Shown piece by piece: positions 1 to 8,088 of a stretch of DNA of 64,000 nt. Source of the stretch: Flavobacteriales bacterium. GTDB lineage: Bacteria; Bacteroidota; Bacteroidia; Flavobacteriales_F; PHOS-HE28. The DNA is taken from NCBI GenBank assembly GCA_020635675.1, contig JACJZJ010000003.1, positions 1-64,000 on the forward strand, read 5' to 3'. Both the position numbers and the translations under genes were made by a program. How positions within the stretch are numbered: the first letter of the stretch is position 1; the number at the start of each line of letters is the position of its first letter. A model generated the notes under the pieces. The model saw nothing but the letters and a program-made list of their open reading frames with translations. It ran no database searches and was not told the DNA's origin.

Positions 1-335
1 CCGATGAGTTGCGGAAAGGTGAGGAAGCGCTGCTTGTTGGCCAGCGTGTAAACGCGGGGGATCAGCCATACGGCCGCCATCCAGGCACCGAGCAGGCCCG
101 TGAACAGCATCCAGGAACCGCTGAGACCCATCATGAAGCCCAGCCCACCCAGGCCGATGGAGAAACCACCGCCCACGTCCGTGGCCACCACGCTCAGGCC
201 GATGTGCCAGGCCGACATCCCGCGGCCCCCCACGAAGTAGTCCTCATGATCGGTGTTGCGGCGCAGGAAATGTGCTCCGATCGCGAGGAGCACGATCATG
301 TAACCGAAGAAGATCGCCGCGTCGATCCAGGACAA
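1..335 (-). CDS. Sodium:solute symporter (SSS/SLC5 family), N-terminal part
   Basis: Reading the minus strand from a TTG start gives MSWIDAAIFFGYMIVLLAIG, a first membrane segment, then a DHEDYFVGGRGMSAWHIGLS stretch and a glycine-rich second segment (VVATDVGGGFSIGLGGLGFM). The YFxGGRxMxxWxxGLS pattern after TM1 is typical of sodium:solute symporters, which carry sugars, acids or amino acids across the inner membrane with sodium. About 111 codons are visible and the gene runs off the window's left edge. An in-frame TAA lies three codons before the TTG, so no ATG start is available and TTG is the most likely initiator. The substrate cannot be told from this fragment. A -7 box 87 bases upstream suggests it has its own promoter, separate from manC. 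Confidence 0.8.
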   Translation of the reverse strand, partial: MSWIDAAIFFGYMIVLLAIGAHFLRRNTDHEDYFVGGRGMSAWHIGLSVVATDVGGGFSIGLGGLGFMMGLSGSWMLFTGLLGAWMAAVWLIPRVYTLANKQRFLTFPQLI

Positions 336-421
336 AACCGCTTATGCGCTGTTGGGTCGTTGCGGTCCGGGGACCGCGGATGATCGAATGGGAACGACCC
401 GGATGGGTCGAAGGAACGGCG

Positions 422-429
422 CAAAGGTA
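422..429 (-). promoter_or_regulatory. -7 box TACCTTTG before the symporter gene
   Basis: Minus-strand TACCTTTG matches the Bacteroidota sigma-factor -7 consensus TAnnTTTG. It lies in the manC-symporter gap, leaving a leader of roughly 80 bases. No TTG is seen at the expected -33 spacing. Confidence 0.45.
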
Positions 430-505
430 GCCATTTCACCAGGAGGGGCGCGGCCTTTCGGGTCGCCCATTCCCCGAAATGCCCGCTGGGCAGGGGCTCA
501 GGGGG

Positions 506-1597
506 TCAAACGTACTTGTCGCCGAACTCCGCGGTCAGGTCGTTCACGAACTGACGGATCTTCTGTTCATCCTGTTTGCGACAGACCAGCAGGGCATCCG
601 CCGTGCTCACCACGATATGGTCCTCGAGTCCTTGTAGTACGACGAGCCGGTCATCGTGCACATGCACCACGTTCCGTTCGCAATCGTAGAGGCGCACGAG
701 CCCACCCACTGTGGCGTTCTCGTGGGCATCCTTCTTGAGATGCGTGTACAGACTGCCCCATGTGCCCAGGTCGCTCCAGCCCAGATCGCTCGAAACAACA
801 AAGACGTTCCGCGCCTTCTCCAGGATGCCATAGTCGATGCTGACGCTTTCACATTCGCCATAGACCTTCTCGATGAAAGCGGCCTCCTTGTCCGTGCCAT
901 ACGCCCCGTCGCCCCGGGCGAAAAGGTCGGCCATCTGCGGAAGGTGCTCGCCAAAGGCCTTTCGGATGCTCTTCAAACCCCAGATGAAAATACCCGAGTT
1001 CCAGAGGAAATCGCCGCTCTCGATGAAGCGGACCGCCGTATCGTGATCGGGCTTTTCGGTGAACGTTTTGACACGCTTCACCCGCGGATGTGCCGAGCCT
1101 TCCGATGCGACGAACTGGATGTAGCCATAGCCGGTGTCCGGCCGGCTTGGCATGATGCCCAGGGTGACGAGGCAGTCCTCCTTTTCGGCCTGATCGAGCG
1201 CGATCCGGATCGTGGTGCGGAACTCCTCCTCCTTCAGGACCAGATGGTCGCTCGGCGCCACGATGATACGGGCGGCCGGATCCCGAGCCGCGATCACCGC
1301 ATTGGCGTATGCGACGCAGGGGGCCGTATTCCGACGGGAGGGCTCTTTCAATACCTGGTGGTCTCCGATGTCCGGCAACTGTTCCCGGACGAGGTCCGCG
1401 TATTGCGCATTGGTGACCACAAGGATGTTCTCGGGCGGGCAGATCGACAGGAACCGGTCGTAGGTCTGTTGCAGCAGGGTGCGCCCCAATCCGAGGAAAT
1501 CAAGGAATTGCTTGGGGTGGTCCGTGCGGCTCATCGGCCAGAAGCGACTTCCGATGCCGCCGGCCATGATCACGCAATAAATGCTCTTGTCTTTCAT
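506..1597 (-). CDS. manC: Mannose-1-phosphate guanylyltransferase
   Basis: This 363-aa cytoplasmic enzyme should make GDP-mannose from mannose 1-phosphate and GTP, the donor for mannose, fucose and related residues in surface polysaccharide. The nucleotidyltransferase signature is at residues 11-30 (MAGGIGSRFWPMSR, then HPKQ). PSDH at 115-118 and FTEKP at 179-183 are the usual metal- and sugar-binding motifs, and LWNSGIFIW follows at 198-206. The length fits the single-domain enzyme and there is no C-terminal cupin (phosphomannose isomerase) domain, so it is not the bifunctional form. Its ATG lies 22 bases after the stop of the SprT-like gene, suggesting co-transcription with that gene and the small lipoprotein. 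Confidence 0.93.
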   Translation of the reverse strand: MKDKSIYCVIMAGGIGSRFWPMSRTDHPKQFLDFLGLGRTLLQQTYDRFLSICPPENILVVTNAQYADLVREQLPDIGDHQVLKEPSRRNTAPCVAYANAVIAARDPAARIIVAPSDHLVLKEEEFRTTIRIALDQAEKEDCLVTLGIMPSRPDTGYGYIQFVASEGSAHPRVKRVKTFTEKPDHDTAVRFIESGDFLWNSGIFIWGLKSIRKAFGEHLPQMADLFARGDGAYGTDKEAAFIEKVYGECESVSIDYGILEKARNVFVVSSDLGWSDLGTWGSLYTHLKKDAHENATVGGLVRLYDCERNVVHVHDDRLVVLQGLEDHIVVSTADALLVCRKQDEQKIRQFVNDLTAEFGDKYV

Positions 1598-1619
1598 CCG
1601 ATCGATTGGTGCCGGGTCT

Positions 1620-2252
1620 TTACGAGGCGTGACGCGTCCGCAATGGGCGTTCCACCTGCACCTCGGCCATCGGGTCGAAGAAATAGGTGCGGCGGTCGTT
1701 CAGACAGCGGCATTGGTAGCGTCTTCGCAATTGGTCACCCTTGACGAAAAGGCGCTTGTTGTAGCGGAAAACGCTTTGGTGAGGCAGTTCTTCCAGGTAG
1801 AGTGCGGGATCCCGGTCGTAGCGGCGCAACACACGCATCAGGTCGTGATCGGTGCAGCTGCTCGCGGGTGCGTTGCCCAGGTGCCGCTCAAGGCTCCGCA
1901 GCACATCCGCCGGCATGACGGTGCGTGAGAGAAAGGGTCGCATCAGCCGTGCATATTCGGCCTTCCAGGCCTCCCCATGGGGTGCGCTCCAGCGTCGGCT
2001 CTTGACGAAGGTGCTGAAGTGCGCGAATTCATGCACCAGAGTCACCAGGAAGGCGTATTTGTTCAGGTCCGCGTTCACCGTGACCCGGTGAGGCTGCGTG
2101 CGCGTCGCGCTCCGGAAGTCCCCAAGCTTGGTCATCCGTGGTCGCACCACCTTCACTTGGACGGGGTTCCGACGCAACCAATTCACCACCACCGGGAATG
2201 CGGCTTCCGGGAGGTGGTCCCGCAAATGGACAAGGTCGGTAGCGTGGCGCAT
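1620..2252 (-). CDS. SprT-like zinc metalloprotease-fold protein
   Basis: This 210-aa protein has the SprT zinc-binding pattern: HEFAH at residues 74-78 (two histidine ligands and the catalytic glutamate) and PHGEAWK at 91-97, which supplies the third histidine. A YQCRC pair near residue 183 recalls the zinc-ribbon end of SprT/Spartan proteins. Family members are cytoplasmic and thought to act on proteins, for example DNA-protein crosslinks in eukaryotic Spartan; the bacterial role is unclear. The frame is open upstream to 2567. I chose the ATG at 2252 because it overlaps the stop of the upstream lipoprotein gene as TGATG, and the extra N-terminus would be unlike the family. Confidence 0.82.
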   Translation of the reverse strand: MRHATDLVHLRDHLPEAAFPVVVNWLRRNPVQVKVVRPRMTKLGDFRSATRTQPHRVTVNADLNKYAFLVTLVHEFAHFSTFVKSRRWSAPHGEAWKAEYARLMRPFLSRTVMPADVLRSLERHLGNAPASSCTDHDLMRVLRRYDRDPALYLEELPHQSVFRYNKRLFVKGDQLRRRYQCRCLNDRRTYFFDPMAEVQVERPLRTRHAS

Positions 2253-2506
2253 CAGGATCGGCCGGTGGGTAGTATGAACGAGCGACGAAAGGGCTGCTCC
2301 GACCCTGGTCCGGAACGATCGGACCGGATCTCCCCGTCCTGTCGATGCGCGGGCACACGGTTCCAATGCGGACAATCGCACTTCTGGCCGCGTTTGTGCC
2401 GCGTGACCCCCTTCGGTCCCGAGGCGCAGGCCGCCATCATGAAGGAAAGCCCCAGCCAGAGCGCCAGTATGCGTGGTGGAAAGGTCAGGGGGGAGGCGTG
2501 CCACAT
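2252..2506 (-). CDS. Small putative lipoprotein with a CxCPHW motif
   Basis: The 84-aa product has a hydrophobic N-terminus (residues 11-26) ending in the lipobox MAAC, so Cys27 is a likely lipidation site. The mature part is basic and polar, with KGVTRHKRGQKCDCPHW at residues 32-48. The CxCPHW motif could bind a metal or form a disulfide; that is inference. I do not recognise a named family. The start is well supported: a perfect minus-strand TACATTTG -7 box ends six bases before the ATG, and the stop overlaps the SprT-like start as TGATG. A longer reading from 2683 would cross this promoter and is rejected. The first cistron of a lipoprotein-SprT-manC unit. Confidence 0.68.
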   Translation of the reverse strand: MWHASPLTFPPRILALWLGLSFMMAACASGPKGVTRHKRGQKCDCPHWNRVPAHRQDGEIRSDRSGPGSEQPFRRSFILPTGRS

Positions 2507-2512
2507 GGCGCA

Positions 2513-2520
2513 CAAATGTA
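2513..2520 (-). promoter_or_regulatory. -7 box TACATTTG before the small lipoprotein
   Basis: Exact match to TAnnTTTG, ending six bases before the ATG at 2506. It forms a divergent promoter region with the plus-strand box at 2581. Confidence 0.65.
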
Positions 2521-2580
2521 GGTGACCGCCCCTGTTCATAGGTATCCGACGAAGTCCCTCCGACCACTTGTCAGGGGGGC

Positions 2581-2588
2581 TATTTTTG
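2581..2588 (+). promoter_or_regulatory. -7 box TATTTTTG before mlaE
   Basis: Exact match to TAnnTTTG, ending eight bases before the chosen mlaE ATG. It argues against the upstream in-frame start at 2522, which would lie before the transcription start. Confidence 0.65.
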
Positions 2589-2596
2589 GCGGTCGC

Positions 2597-3337
2597 ATGG
2601 GCATTCTTCTCCACATCGGTCGGTATTTCGAGTTCCTGCGACAGGTGGTCGGTCGACCGGAGCGGACCCGTCTCTATTTCCAACGTACCCTGGAGGAGGT
2701 CGACCTACTGGGTGTCAGGAGTTTGGGTATCGTGGCCCTCCTTTCGGTCTTCATGGGGGCGGTGATCACCCTGCAGACATCGAGCAATATCGATGCGGCC
2801 TGGATCCCGCGTTATGTGGTGGGGTTCACCGCGCGTCAGAGCGTGATCCTGGAATTCAGCCCCACCATCATCTCCCTGATACTTGCCGGGAAGGTGGGGT
2901 CCAACATCGCCGCCGAGATCGGTACCATGCGGGTCAAGGAACAGATCGATGCCCTGGACATCATGGGCGTGAATTCCGCCAGTTATCTGGTGTTGCCGAA
3001 GATCGTCGCCGCCATGCTCATCAATCCTTTCCTCATTGTGATCAGCATGTTCCTGAGCATTTTCGGCGGTTGGGTGGTGAGCATCGGTACGGGAGTGGTG
3101 AGTCCCACCGATTACATCACCGGGTTGCAATGGGATTTCGACCCATTCACGGTGACCTACGCACTGGTGAAGACGGTGGTCTTCGCCTTCATCATCACCA
3201 GCGTGGCCGCCTACCATGGCTACCACACCCAGGGCGGTGCGCTCGAGGTGGGGCGGAGCAGTACCACGGCGGTGGTGTACAGCAGTATCCTCATCCTCAT
3301 CGCCAACTACCTGCTCACCCAGCTCCTGCTGATATGA
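2597..3337 (+). CDS. mlaE: MlaE-type ABC transporter permease
   Basis: The 246-aa inner-membrane protein is an MlaE/TTG2-type permease, which with its ATPase moves phospholipid between the inner and outer membrane. Seen in the sequence: an amphipathic N-terminus (MGILLHIGRYFEFLRQV), the family region FMGAVITLQTSSNID followed by PTIISLILAGKVGSNIAAEIGTM, and the conserved EQIDALDIMGVNS stretch, with several long hydrophobic segments to the C-terminus. The ATG at 2597 was chosen because a -7 box lies just before it. The stop overlaps the next gene's start as ATGA, as expected for a permease-ATPase pair. No MlaD substrate-binding gene follows; it is probably elsewhere. Confidence 0.9.
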   Translation: MGILLHIGRYFEFLRQVVGRPERTRLYFQRTLEEVDLLGVRSLGIVALLSVFMGAVITLQTSSNIDAAWIPRYVVGFTARQSVILEFSPTIISLILAGKVGSNIAAEIGTMRVKEQIDALDIMGVNSASYLVLPKIVAAMLINPFLIVISMFLSIFGGWVVSIGTGVVSPTDYITGLQWDFDPFTVTYALVKTVVFAFIITSVAAYHGYHTQGGALEVGRSSTTAVVYSSILILIANYLLTQLLLI

Positions 3338-4101
3338 TCGAGGTCGTCGGGTTAAGCAAACGGTTCGGTGACCTGCAGGTGCTCAAGGGCATCACGGCCA
3401 CGTTCGAGAAGGGCGTGGTGAACCAGATCATTGGACGCAGCGGCAGCGGCAAAAGCGTACTGGCCAAGTGCATCGTGGGACTCCATCACCCCGAGGAAGG
3501 GCGGGTGCTGTACGATGGTCGACCGTTCTTCGAGATGTCGATCGAGGAGAAACGGACGATCCGCCAGGAGATCGGCATGCTTTTCCAGAGCAGCGCCCTG
3601 TTCGATTCGATGACCGTGGAGGAGAACGTGATGTTCCCGATGCGCATGTTCACCACGATGGATATCGAGGCCATGCGGGAGCGGGCGCGGATCTGCCTTG
3701 AAAGGGTCGACATCATCGGCAAGGAAAGGCTCTTTCCTGCGGAACTCAGCGGTGGCATGCAGAAACGCGTCGGCATCGCCCGCGCCATCGCCTTGACGCC
3801 GAAGTACATCTTCTATGACGAGCCCAACAGCGGTCTTGATCCGCAAACGGCCATTCTGATCGACGGCCTGATCAAGGAGCTCACGGAAGAATATGGGACC
3901 ACGACCATCGTGATCACGCATGACATGAACTCCGTGATGGAGACCGGTCAGAACATCATATTCATCCACGACGGCCAGAAGTGGTGGCAGGGCGACCGGC
4001 AGGAACTGCTGGACAGCAGTGATCAGGAGCTCAACGATTTCATCTTCGCCAGTGAATTGATGCGTCAGGCCAGGCGCGCGATCACTGGCCGCCTGGAATG
4101 A
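3334..4101 (+). CDS. mlaF: MlaF-type ABC transporter ATP-binding protein
   Basis: This 255-aa cytoplasmic ATPase should energise the MlaE permease. Walker A is GRSGSGKS at residues 34-41, the ABC signature LSGGMQKR at 138-145 and Walker B YIFYDEP at 158-164, followed by the D-loop region NSGLDP and the switch histidine in VITHD. GMQKR instead of GQQQR is characteristic of the Mla/TTG2A group. The ATG overlaps the mlaE stop by four bases, so the two are translationally coupled. A strong hairpin begins one base after the stop, ending the operon. Confidence 0.92.
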   Translation: MIEVVGLSKRFGDLQVLKGITATFEKGVVNQIIGRSGSGKSVLAKCIVGLHHPEEGRVLYDGRPFFEMSIEEKRTIRQEIGMLFQSSALFDSMTVEENVMFPMRMFTTMDIEAMRERARICLERVDIIGKERLFPAELSGGMQKRVGIARAIALTPKYIFYDEPNSGLDPQTAILIDGLIKELTEEYGTTTIVITHDMNSVMETGQNIIFIHDGQKWWQGDRQELLDSSDQELNDFIFASELMRQARRAITGRLE

Positions 4102-4128
4102 CGAAGGCCCCGGGGAGCGGGGCCTTCG
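4102..4128. terminator. Bidirectional terminator hairpin, mlaF / secreted paralogue A
   Basis: A perfect 10-bp stem (CGAAGGCCCC with GGGGCCTTCG) around a 7-base loop lies between the convergent ends of mlaF and the first secreted paralogue. There is no long T-tract, so efficiency is inferred from position and stem strength. Confidence 0.75.
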
Positions 4129-4147
4129 CTGCATCGGAGTACCTTGT

Positions 4148-5971
4148 TCAATGGACCACGTTCATGCGGGCGGTGCGTTGTTGCCGGCCGCTATGCACCA
4201 GGCAGGTATACAGACCCGTTCGTAGGTCGCTCACGTCCAATGTCGTTCTCAACGGACCTGCGGGGATGCGTCCCAGGTCCCGCGTACGAACGATACGCCC
4301 CACCGCGTCCACGATCTCGATCCCCACGACCGCGCTGCTGCGCAATGTCATTGAAACGGTGGCCTCCCCGTTCGCCGGGTTCGGCCATGTCGCGATGCTG
4401 CCGGCAAGCACCCCGTCCTGTTCCTCGATCCCGATGACACCGCCGAGCATGGCGCGCACCATCGGTGTCTTGGTGACGAAGAAGTTCTCGTCGCTGTTGG
4501 GATACCGGATGATCGAGACCTGGGGGTCGCTGATGCCACTGGTGCAGAAGGCCACGTCCTCCGCCCCGCCGTAGCATCCGACCATCACGCAATATGCCGT
4601 CCCGTCGGTCAGGTCCTCCGGCTGCAGCAGTGGGAGCGTTACGAAATCGGAACCTCCGATGGGATTCAGATCGGCGGCCTGCACTTCATAGTCATCGGTC
4701 TGGGTGATGTAGCCAAGGTCGATGTCGTAGAGCACGCCGTAGATCAATGCACCGACCGTGGTGCTTTCGTGCAGCGCCACCTTGATGCCTTCGAGCTGGC
4801 TGCCCGGGTTCACCACATCGAAGTAGTTCCCGAGTTCGAACTGGTCGCCCACGTTGTTGATGCCCTGGGACTGGGAGCCCGTGCAGCTGCCGTCATCCTG
4901 CGCCCACTCATATTGGGACACGCTGAAGATGGACGACATCGCATTGTTGGACGGCACATCGTCCGTCTCGTTCTGGCTCACGCTGAAATCGATGGTATAG
5001 CCCCCGAGGTCGCCGGAGGGTGTGAATCCATTGATGGCCACGATGTCCTCCACCGTAGGGGCGTAGTCCTGGGCGCTCGAGCTGGTGTTGAGCTCCTGGC
5101 CGCCGGGTCCATCGACCACCACGTTCAGCATGGCGCCGGTCTGGGGCAGATAGCCCTTGTTCTTGAGGGTCCCCTGGAGTTGCATTTCGCGCACCTGTTC
5201 CGCCGGATAGATGGAATACTCGATGTTCGCCAGTCCGGTATTGTCGAAATCGAATCCGGTCTGCTTGGTGCGCAATAACGCCATGTCGTTGGCGGGCAGG
5301 TCCTTGATCACGACATTGTCGATCTGCCAGCCGTAGTCCCAGATGGACACATATTTGAAGCGCAGTTGCACGTTCGACGGGTCGCCCGCGACCCACGCCG
5401 AAATGTCCACATCGATCAATTCAGGGTTCGGCCGCCCATCGCGACCGACGCCTTCATTGATCTCCACTTCGTTCCACGAACCACCACCGTCCGTGGTCAC
5501 GCCCACATAACAATGGTCGGTCTGCCATTCCTGGAAGTACTGGTCGAACTCCACCTTCAGATTGGCCGGTGCGGCGCTCAGGTCGATCACGGGCGATACG
5601 AGCCAGGTCTCGGTACTGATCCCGTTCGTGCCGAGGTAGTCATCGTCCACGATGGCCCAGCCACCCGGAGTTGACGTGTTCAGTGGCGGTACGGGATAGG
5701 TGCTGCTCGTGGGGCCGGGGCCCGTGCCGGTGATGTCCCAGTCCACGGTGCCATCCGGGGTGTTCACCGTCCAGCCGTTGAGTCCGTTGTCGAAGTTCTC
5801 GGTGAAATAGCTGGTGCCCTTCGGTGCTCCGGCCGATGGTGCGGGAACGAGCGACCCCGGGCCTCCGGCATGCTTTTCCTCCGGATGTGCCGGCCAGGCC
5901 GAGCCCGGCACCGTTTGGGCGGCCAGGGGCAGCCCGATCACTCCCAATGCGATCGTGTACAGTTGTTTCAT
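4148..5971 (-). CDS. Secreted paralogue A, T9SS type A sorting-domain protein
   Basis: The 607-aa protein starts with a signal peptide (MKQLYTIALGVIGLPLAAQ). Next comes a lectin-like region of the cleaved-adhesin / choice-of-anchor J type, beginning near YFTENFDNGLNGWTVN and ending at YGWQIDNVVI, then a CARDB-like beta region (PANDMALLRT onwards), then a module with DQFELGNYFDVV, VGCYGGAEDV and TKTPMVRAML. The C-terminal 80 residues (WPNPANGEATVSM to RMNVVH) are a type A sorting domain. It is presumably exported through Sec and T9SS to the cell surface or outside; no catalytic motif is visible. It is the most divergent of five tandem paralogues. The ATG follows a well-formed promoter. Confidence 0.85.
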   Translation of the reverse strand: MKQLYTIALGVIGLPLAAQTVPGSAWPAHPEEKHAGGPGSLVPAPSAGAPKGTSYFTENFDNGLNGWTVNTPDGTVDWDITGTGPGPTSSTYPVPPLNTSTPGGWAIVDDDYLGTNGISTETWLVSPVIDLSAAPANLKVEFDQYFQEWQTDHCYVGVTTDGGGSWNEVEINEGVGRDGRPNPELIDVDISAWVAGDPSNVQLRFKYVSIWDYGWQIDNVVIKDLPANDMALLRTKQTGFDFDNTGLANIEYSIYPAEQVREMQLQGTLKNKGYLPQTGAMLNVVVDGPGGQELNTSSSAQDYAPTVEDIVAINGFTPSGDLGGYTIDFSVSQNETDDVPSNNAMSSIFSVSQYEWAQDDGSCTGSQSQGINNVGDQFELGNYFDVVNPGSQLEGIKVALHESTTVGALIYGVLYDIDLGYITQTDDYEVQAADLNPIGGSDFVTLPLLQPEDLTDGTAYCVMVGCYGGAEDVAFCTSGISDPQVSIIRYPNSDENFFVTKTPMVRAMLGGVIGIEEQDGVLAGSIATWPNPANGEATVSMTLRSSAVVGIEIVDAVGRIVRTRDLGRIPAGPLRTTLDVSDLRTGLYTCLVHSGRQQRTARMNVVH

Positions 5972-5996
5972 GGCAACAAGGGATTTGCGCAAGTTC

Positions 5997-6026
5997 CGAA
6001 GATAGCCGAGCGAAGCGGACCAGCAA
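5997..6026 (-). promoter_or_regulatory. Promoter TTG-N19-TATCTTCG before secreted paralogue A
   Basis: On the minus strand a -33 TTG (6026-6024) is followed after 19 bases by TATCTTCG (6004-5997), fitting the Bacteroidota TTG-N19-TAnnTTTG pattern with one change. The box ends 25 bases before the ATG. Confidence 0.6.
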
Positions 6027-6079
6027 GTCTGCCCCTGCCGGACCGTTGTGCATGGGATGGTGCGTTGGGGAGGCTTCAT

Positions 6080-6122
6080 CCAAATGAAAAGGGAGGTGCC
6101 ACGCACCTCCCTTTTCATTTGG
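6080..6122 (-). terminator. Terminator with a perfect 20-bp stem after secreted paralogue B
   Basis: The arms CCAAATGAAAAGGGAGGTGC and its exact complement enclose a 3-base loop. It starts 12 bases past the paralogue B stop. A-rich and T-rich runs in the arms make it usable in either direction. It is the longest perfect hairpin seen in the window. Confidence 0.82.
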
Positions 6123-6134
6123 AATACGTGGTCT

Positions 6135-7997
6135 TTATTTCCTCACGACAAGCTGGTGCGTGGTCCGCTGGCCATCCAGCGTGATCGCACAGAGGTACAC
6201 ACCCGCTTCAAGGTCCTGCACGGAAATGTCGAAGCGGTGGCTCCCGGGCGCCAGACGCCCGATGTGCCGGGCGCGGACCAGACGTCCGCTGGCATCCATG
6301 ATCTCCAGGTCGGTGCGCTGTACCGCATGGTCGAGCAGGCATGTGAAGCTGGTCTGATCGGCGGCCGGGTTCGGAAAGGGGCCTCCGATCCGCTCGCCCG
6401 CATCGCCCAGCTCATGCAGTCCGATGGAGGGGTCGAGGTTCATGCGGACCATGGGTGTGCTGGTGAGGTAGAAGTAGGTGTCCGTCGGCGTATCATAGAT
6501 CAGTGAGGTCTGAGGTACGCTCGTCCCACTGATACCCGTCCACAGGTTGTCCGAGCCACCGAAGTGTTGCACCATCACGAGATAGTCGCTTGCGGCATCC
6601 AGAGGGATGGGGCTCGGGAACGGCAGGGTCACGAACGTGTGATCACCTCCGGCGTTCAGGTCCGCCGCCACCACCTCGTGTTCGTCCGTCACATCGATCA
6701 GGTCGCGGTTCCCGTCCTTCACCAGGGCGGAGAAGATCACACCGGTCGGAGTGTCATCGTCCACGGCCACGTCAACGCCGTACAACATGTCCCCGTTGTT
6801 CACGATGTTGAACCAGTTCCCCAGTTCATAGGCGTCCCCACCATTGTCATAACGACCCGTGAGACTGTCGCGGTCCCGCGCAAAGATGTACGGGGCCACA
6901 TTGAACCGCTTCGTCAGCATGTTGTCATCCGGGGTGGCATCCGTGGAATCGGAGGACAACGTGAACACGACCTTGTAGCTTTCCGTGGTCCCCGGCGGGG
7001 TCCATTCCGTCGGATAGAGGCTGTCCACATCCAGCGGCGAAAGCACCGAGGTCATGTCCGTGCCCGTGTAAACGCTATTGTTCGCAGCGTCACGGACATC
7101 CGCCTGCAAGGTGACGTTCATCTGGTCCTGGAAGCCCTGGTTCGATACCATCCCCTTGAAATGCATCGGGCGCACCTGGGTGGCCGGATACGTGGCATAC
7201 TCCAGCGTGCCGAAATCGTCCGCCTGGTCGAAGAACCATTCATCGTACCAGGCATTGGTCAGCCGCAGGTCGTTCGCGGGTGCGTCCACGATCCGCATGT
7301 CGTCGATCATCCAGTAGTACACGCGTGCGCTCCAACCGATCTGGATGTAGACCGTGGCCTGGTCACCTGCCACGGAACTGATGTTCAGGCTCACATGATC
7401 GACGTTGGGGCTCGTCTGGTTGGGCTGCACGTCGCCTTGCACGGTGTAGGTGGTCCAGGTGATCTGGTCCGTGCTCACCTTCACTTCGAGGTCAGGCGTG
7501 TTGTTGAAGCGAAAGAATTGTTCGAACTCCAGGTTGACGTACGGATGTCCTGTCAGATCGATGGCGCTGGTCGTGAAGTAGGAGTCCAGGTATTGGTAGG
7601 TGGTGCCCGAAGGCTGGCCATAGTTCACGTTGTTCGCCGAATCGGGGTCGACGATCAGGAAACCGTTCGCCGCCGTCGTGGAGGCGATCGCGGTACCCGC
7701 GGAGGCACCCTGGCTGCCGTTGTAGTAGCCATAGCTGCCATCCAGCGACCACACCCAGGGACAGATACCGCTCATGTCCTGGACCGTCCATCCGGCCGGG
7801 AAACCGTTGCCGAAGTCCTCGCTCCAGATGGCGCTGCCACCGCCTCGAACGGCCGGGGGGGTGAGTTGTGTGGCATGCATCTGTTGGTCAGGTGCATCCT
7901 TCGGTGAGTGCCGGTCGAACTGCGTGGCCGTTTGGGCCTGGATGGCCCCGGCCAGAGTTCCACCGAGCAGGAGGGTGAGCGTACGGGTCGAATTCAT
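6135..7997 (-). CDS. Secreted paralogue B, T9SS type A sorting-domain protein
   Basis: The 620-aa protein has a signal peptide (MNSTRTLTLLLGGTLAGAIQAQ), a lectin-like region from IWSEDFGNGFPAGWTVQD to YYWMIDDMRIVD, a beta region starting APANDLRLTNAWYDEW, and the shared module with RYDNGGDAYELGNWFNIV, MVQHFGGSDN and TSTPMVRMNLDPSIGLHEL. The C-terminus (PFPNPAADQTSFTC to HQLVVRK) is a type A sorting domain. No enzyme active site is apparent. Layout and many exact short motifs match its neighbours, especially paralogues C and E, so these genes arose by duplication. A terminator follows it; the best -7 candidate upstream (TATCTTGC at 8026-8019) is poor. Confidence 0.86.
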   Translation of the reverse strand: MNSTRTLTLLLGGTLAGAIQAQTATQFDRHSPKDAPDQQMHATQLTPPAVRGGGSAIWSEDFGNGFPAGWTVQDMSGICPWVWSLDGSYGYYNGSQGASAGTAIASTTAANGFLIVDPDSANNVNYGQPSGTTYQYLDSYFTTSAIDLTGHPYVNLEFEQFFRFNNTPDLEVKVSTDQITWTTYTVQGDVQPNQTSPNVDHVSLNISSVAGDQATVYIQIGWSARVYYWMIDDMRIVDAPANDLRLTNAWYDEWFFDQADDFGTLEYATYPATQVRPMHFKGMVSNQGFQDQMNVTLQADVRDAANNSVYTGTDMTSVLSPLDVDSLYPTEWTPPGTTESYKVVFTLSSDSTDATPDDNMLTKRFNVAPYIFARDRDSLTGRYDNGGDAYELGNWFNIVNNGDMLYGVDVAVDDDTPTGVIFSALVKDGNRDLIDVTDEHEVVAADLNAGGDHTFVTLPFPSPIPLDAASDYLVMVQHFGGSDNLWTGISGTSVPQTSLIYDTPTDTYFYLTSTPMVRMNLDPSIGLHELGDAGERIGGPFPNPAADQTSFTCLLDHAVQRTDLEIMDASGRLVRARHIGRLAPGSHRFDISVQDLEAGVYLCAITLDGQRTTHQLVVRK

Positions 7998-8033
7998 GGT
8001 GCTAGGGTTGAGGTTTTTGCAAGATAGAGCACG

Positions 8034-8061
8034 GAAGCCCCGGCGATCGCGCCGGGGCTTC
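8034..8061 (-). terminator. Terminator hairpin after secreted paralogue C
   Basis: An 11-bp perfect stem (GAAGCCCCGGC with GCCGGGGCTTC) around a 6-base loop, about 27 bases past the stop of paralogue C and upstream of paralogue B. Confidence 0.75.
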
Positions 8062-8088
8062 GCATGTGTTGAATGGTTCTCCGGGCGA

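Noticed and set aside
2253..2567. Extended start of the SprT-like gene
   Set aside because: The extension has low-complexity sequence, overlaps the lipoprotein gene in another frame and is not needed for the SprT fold.
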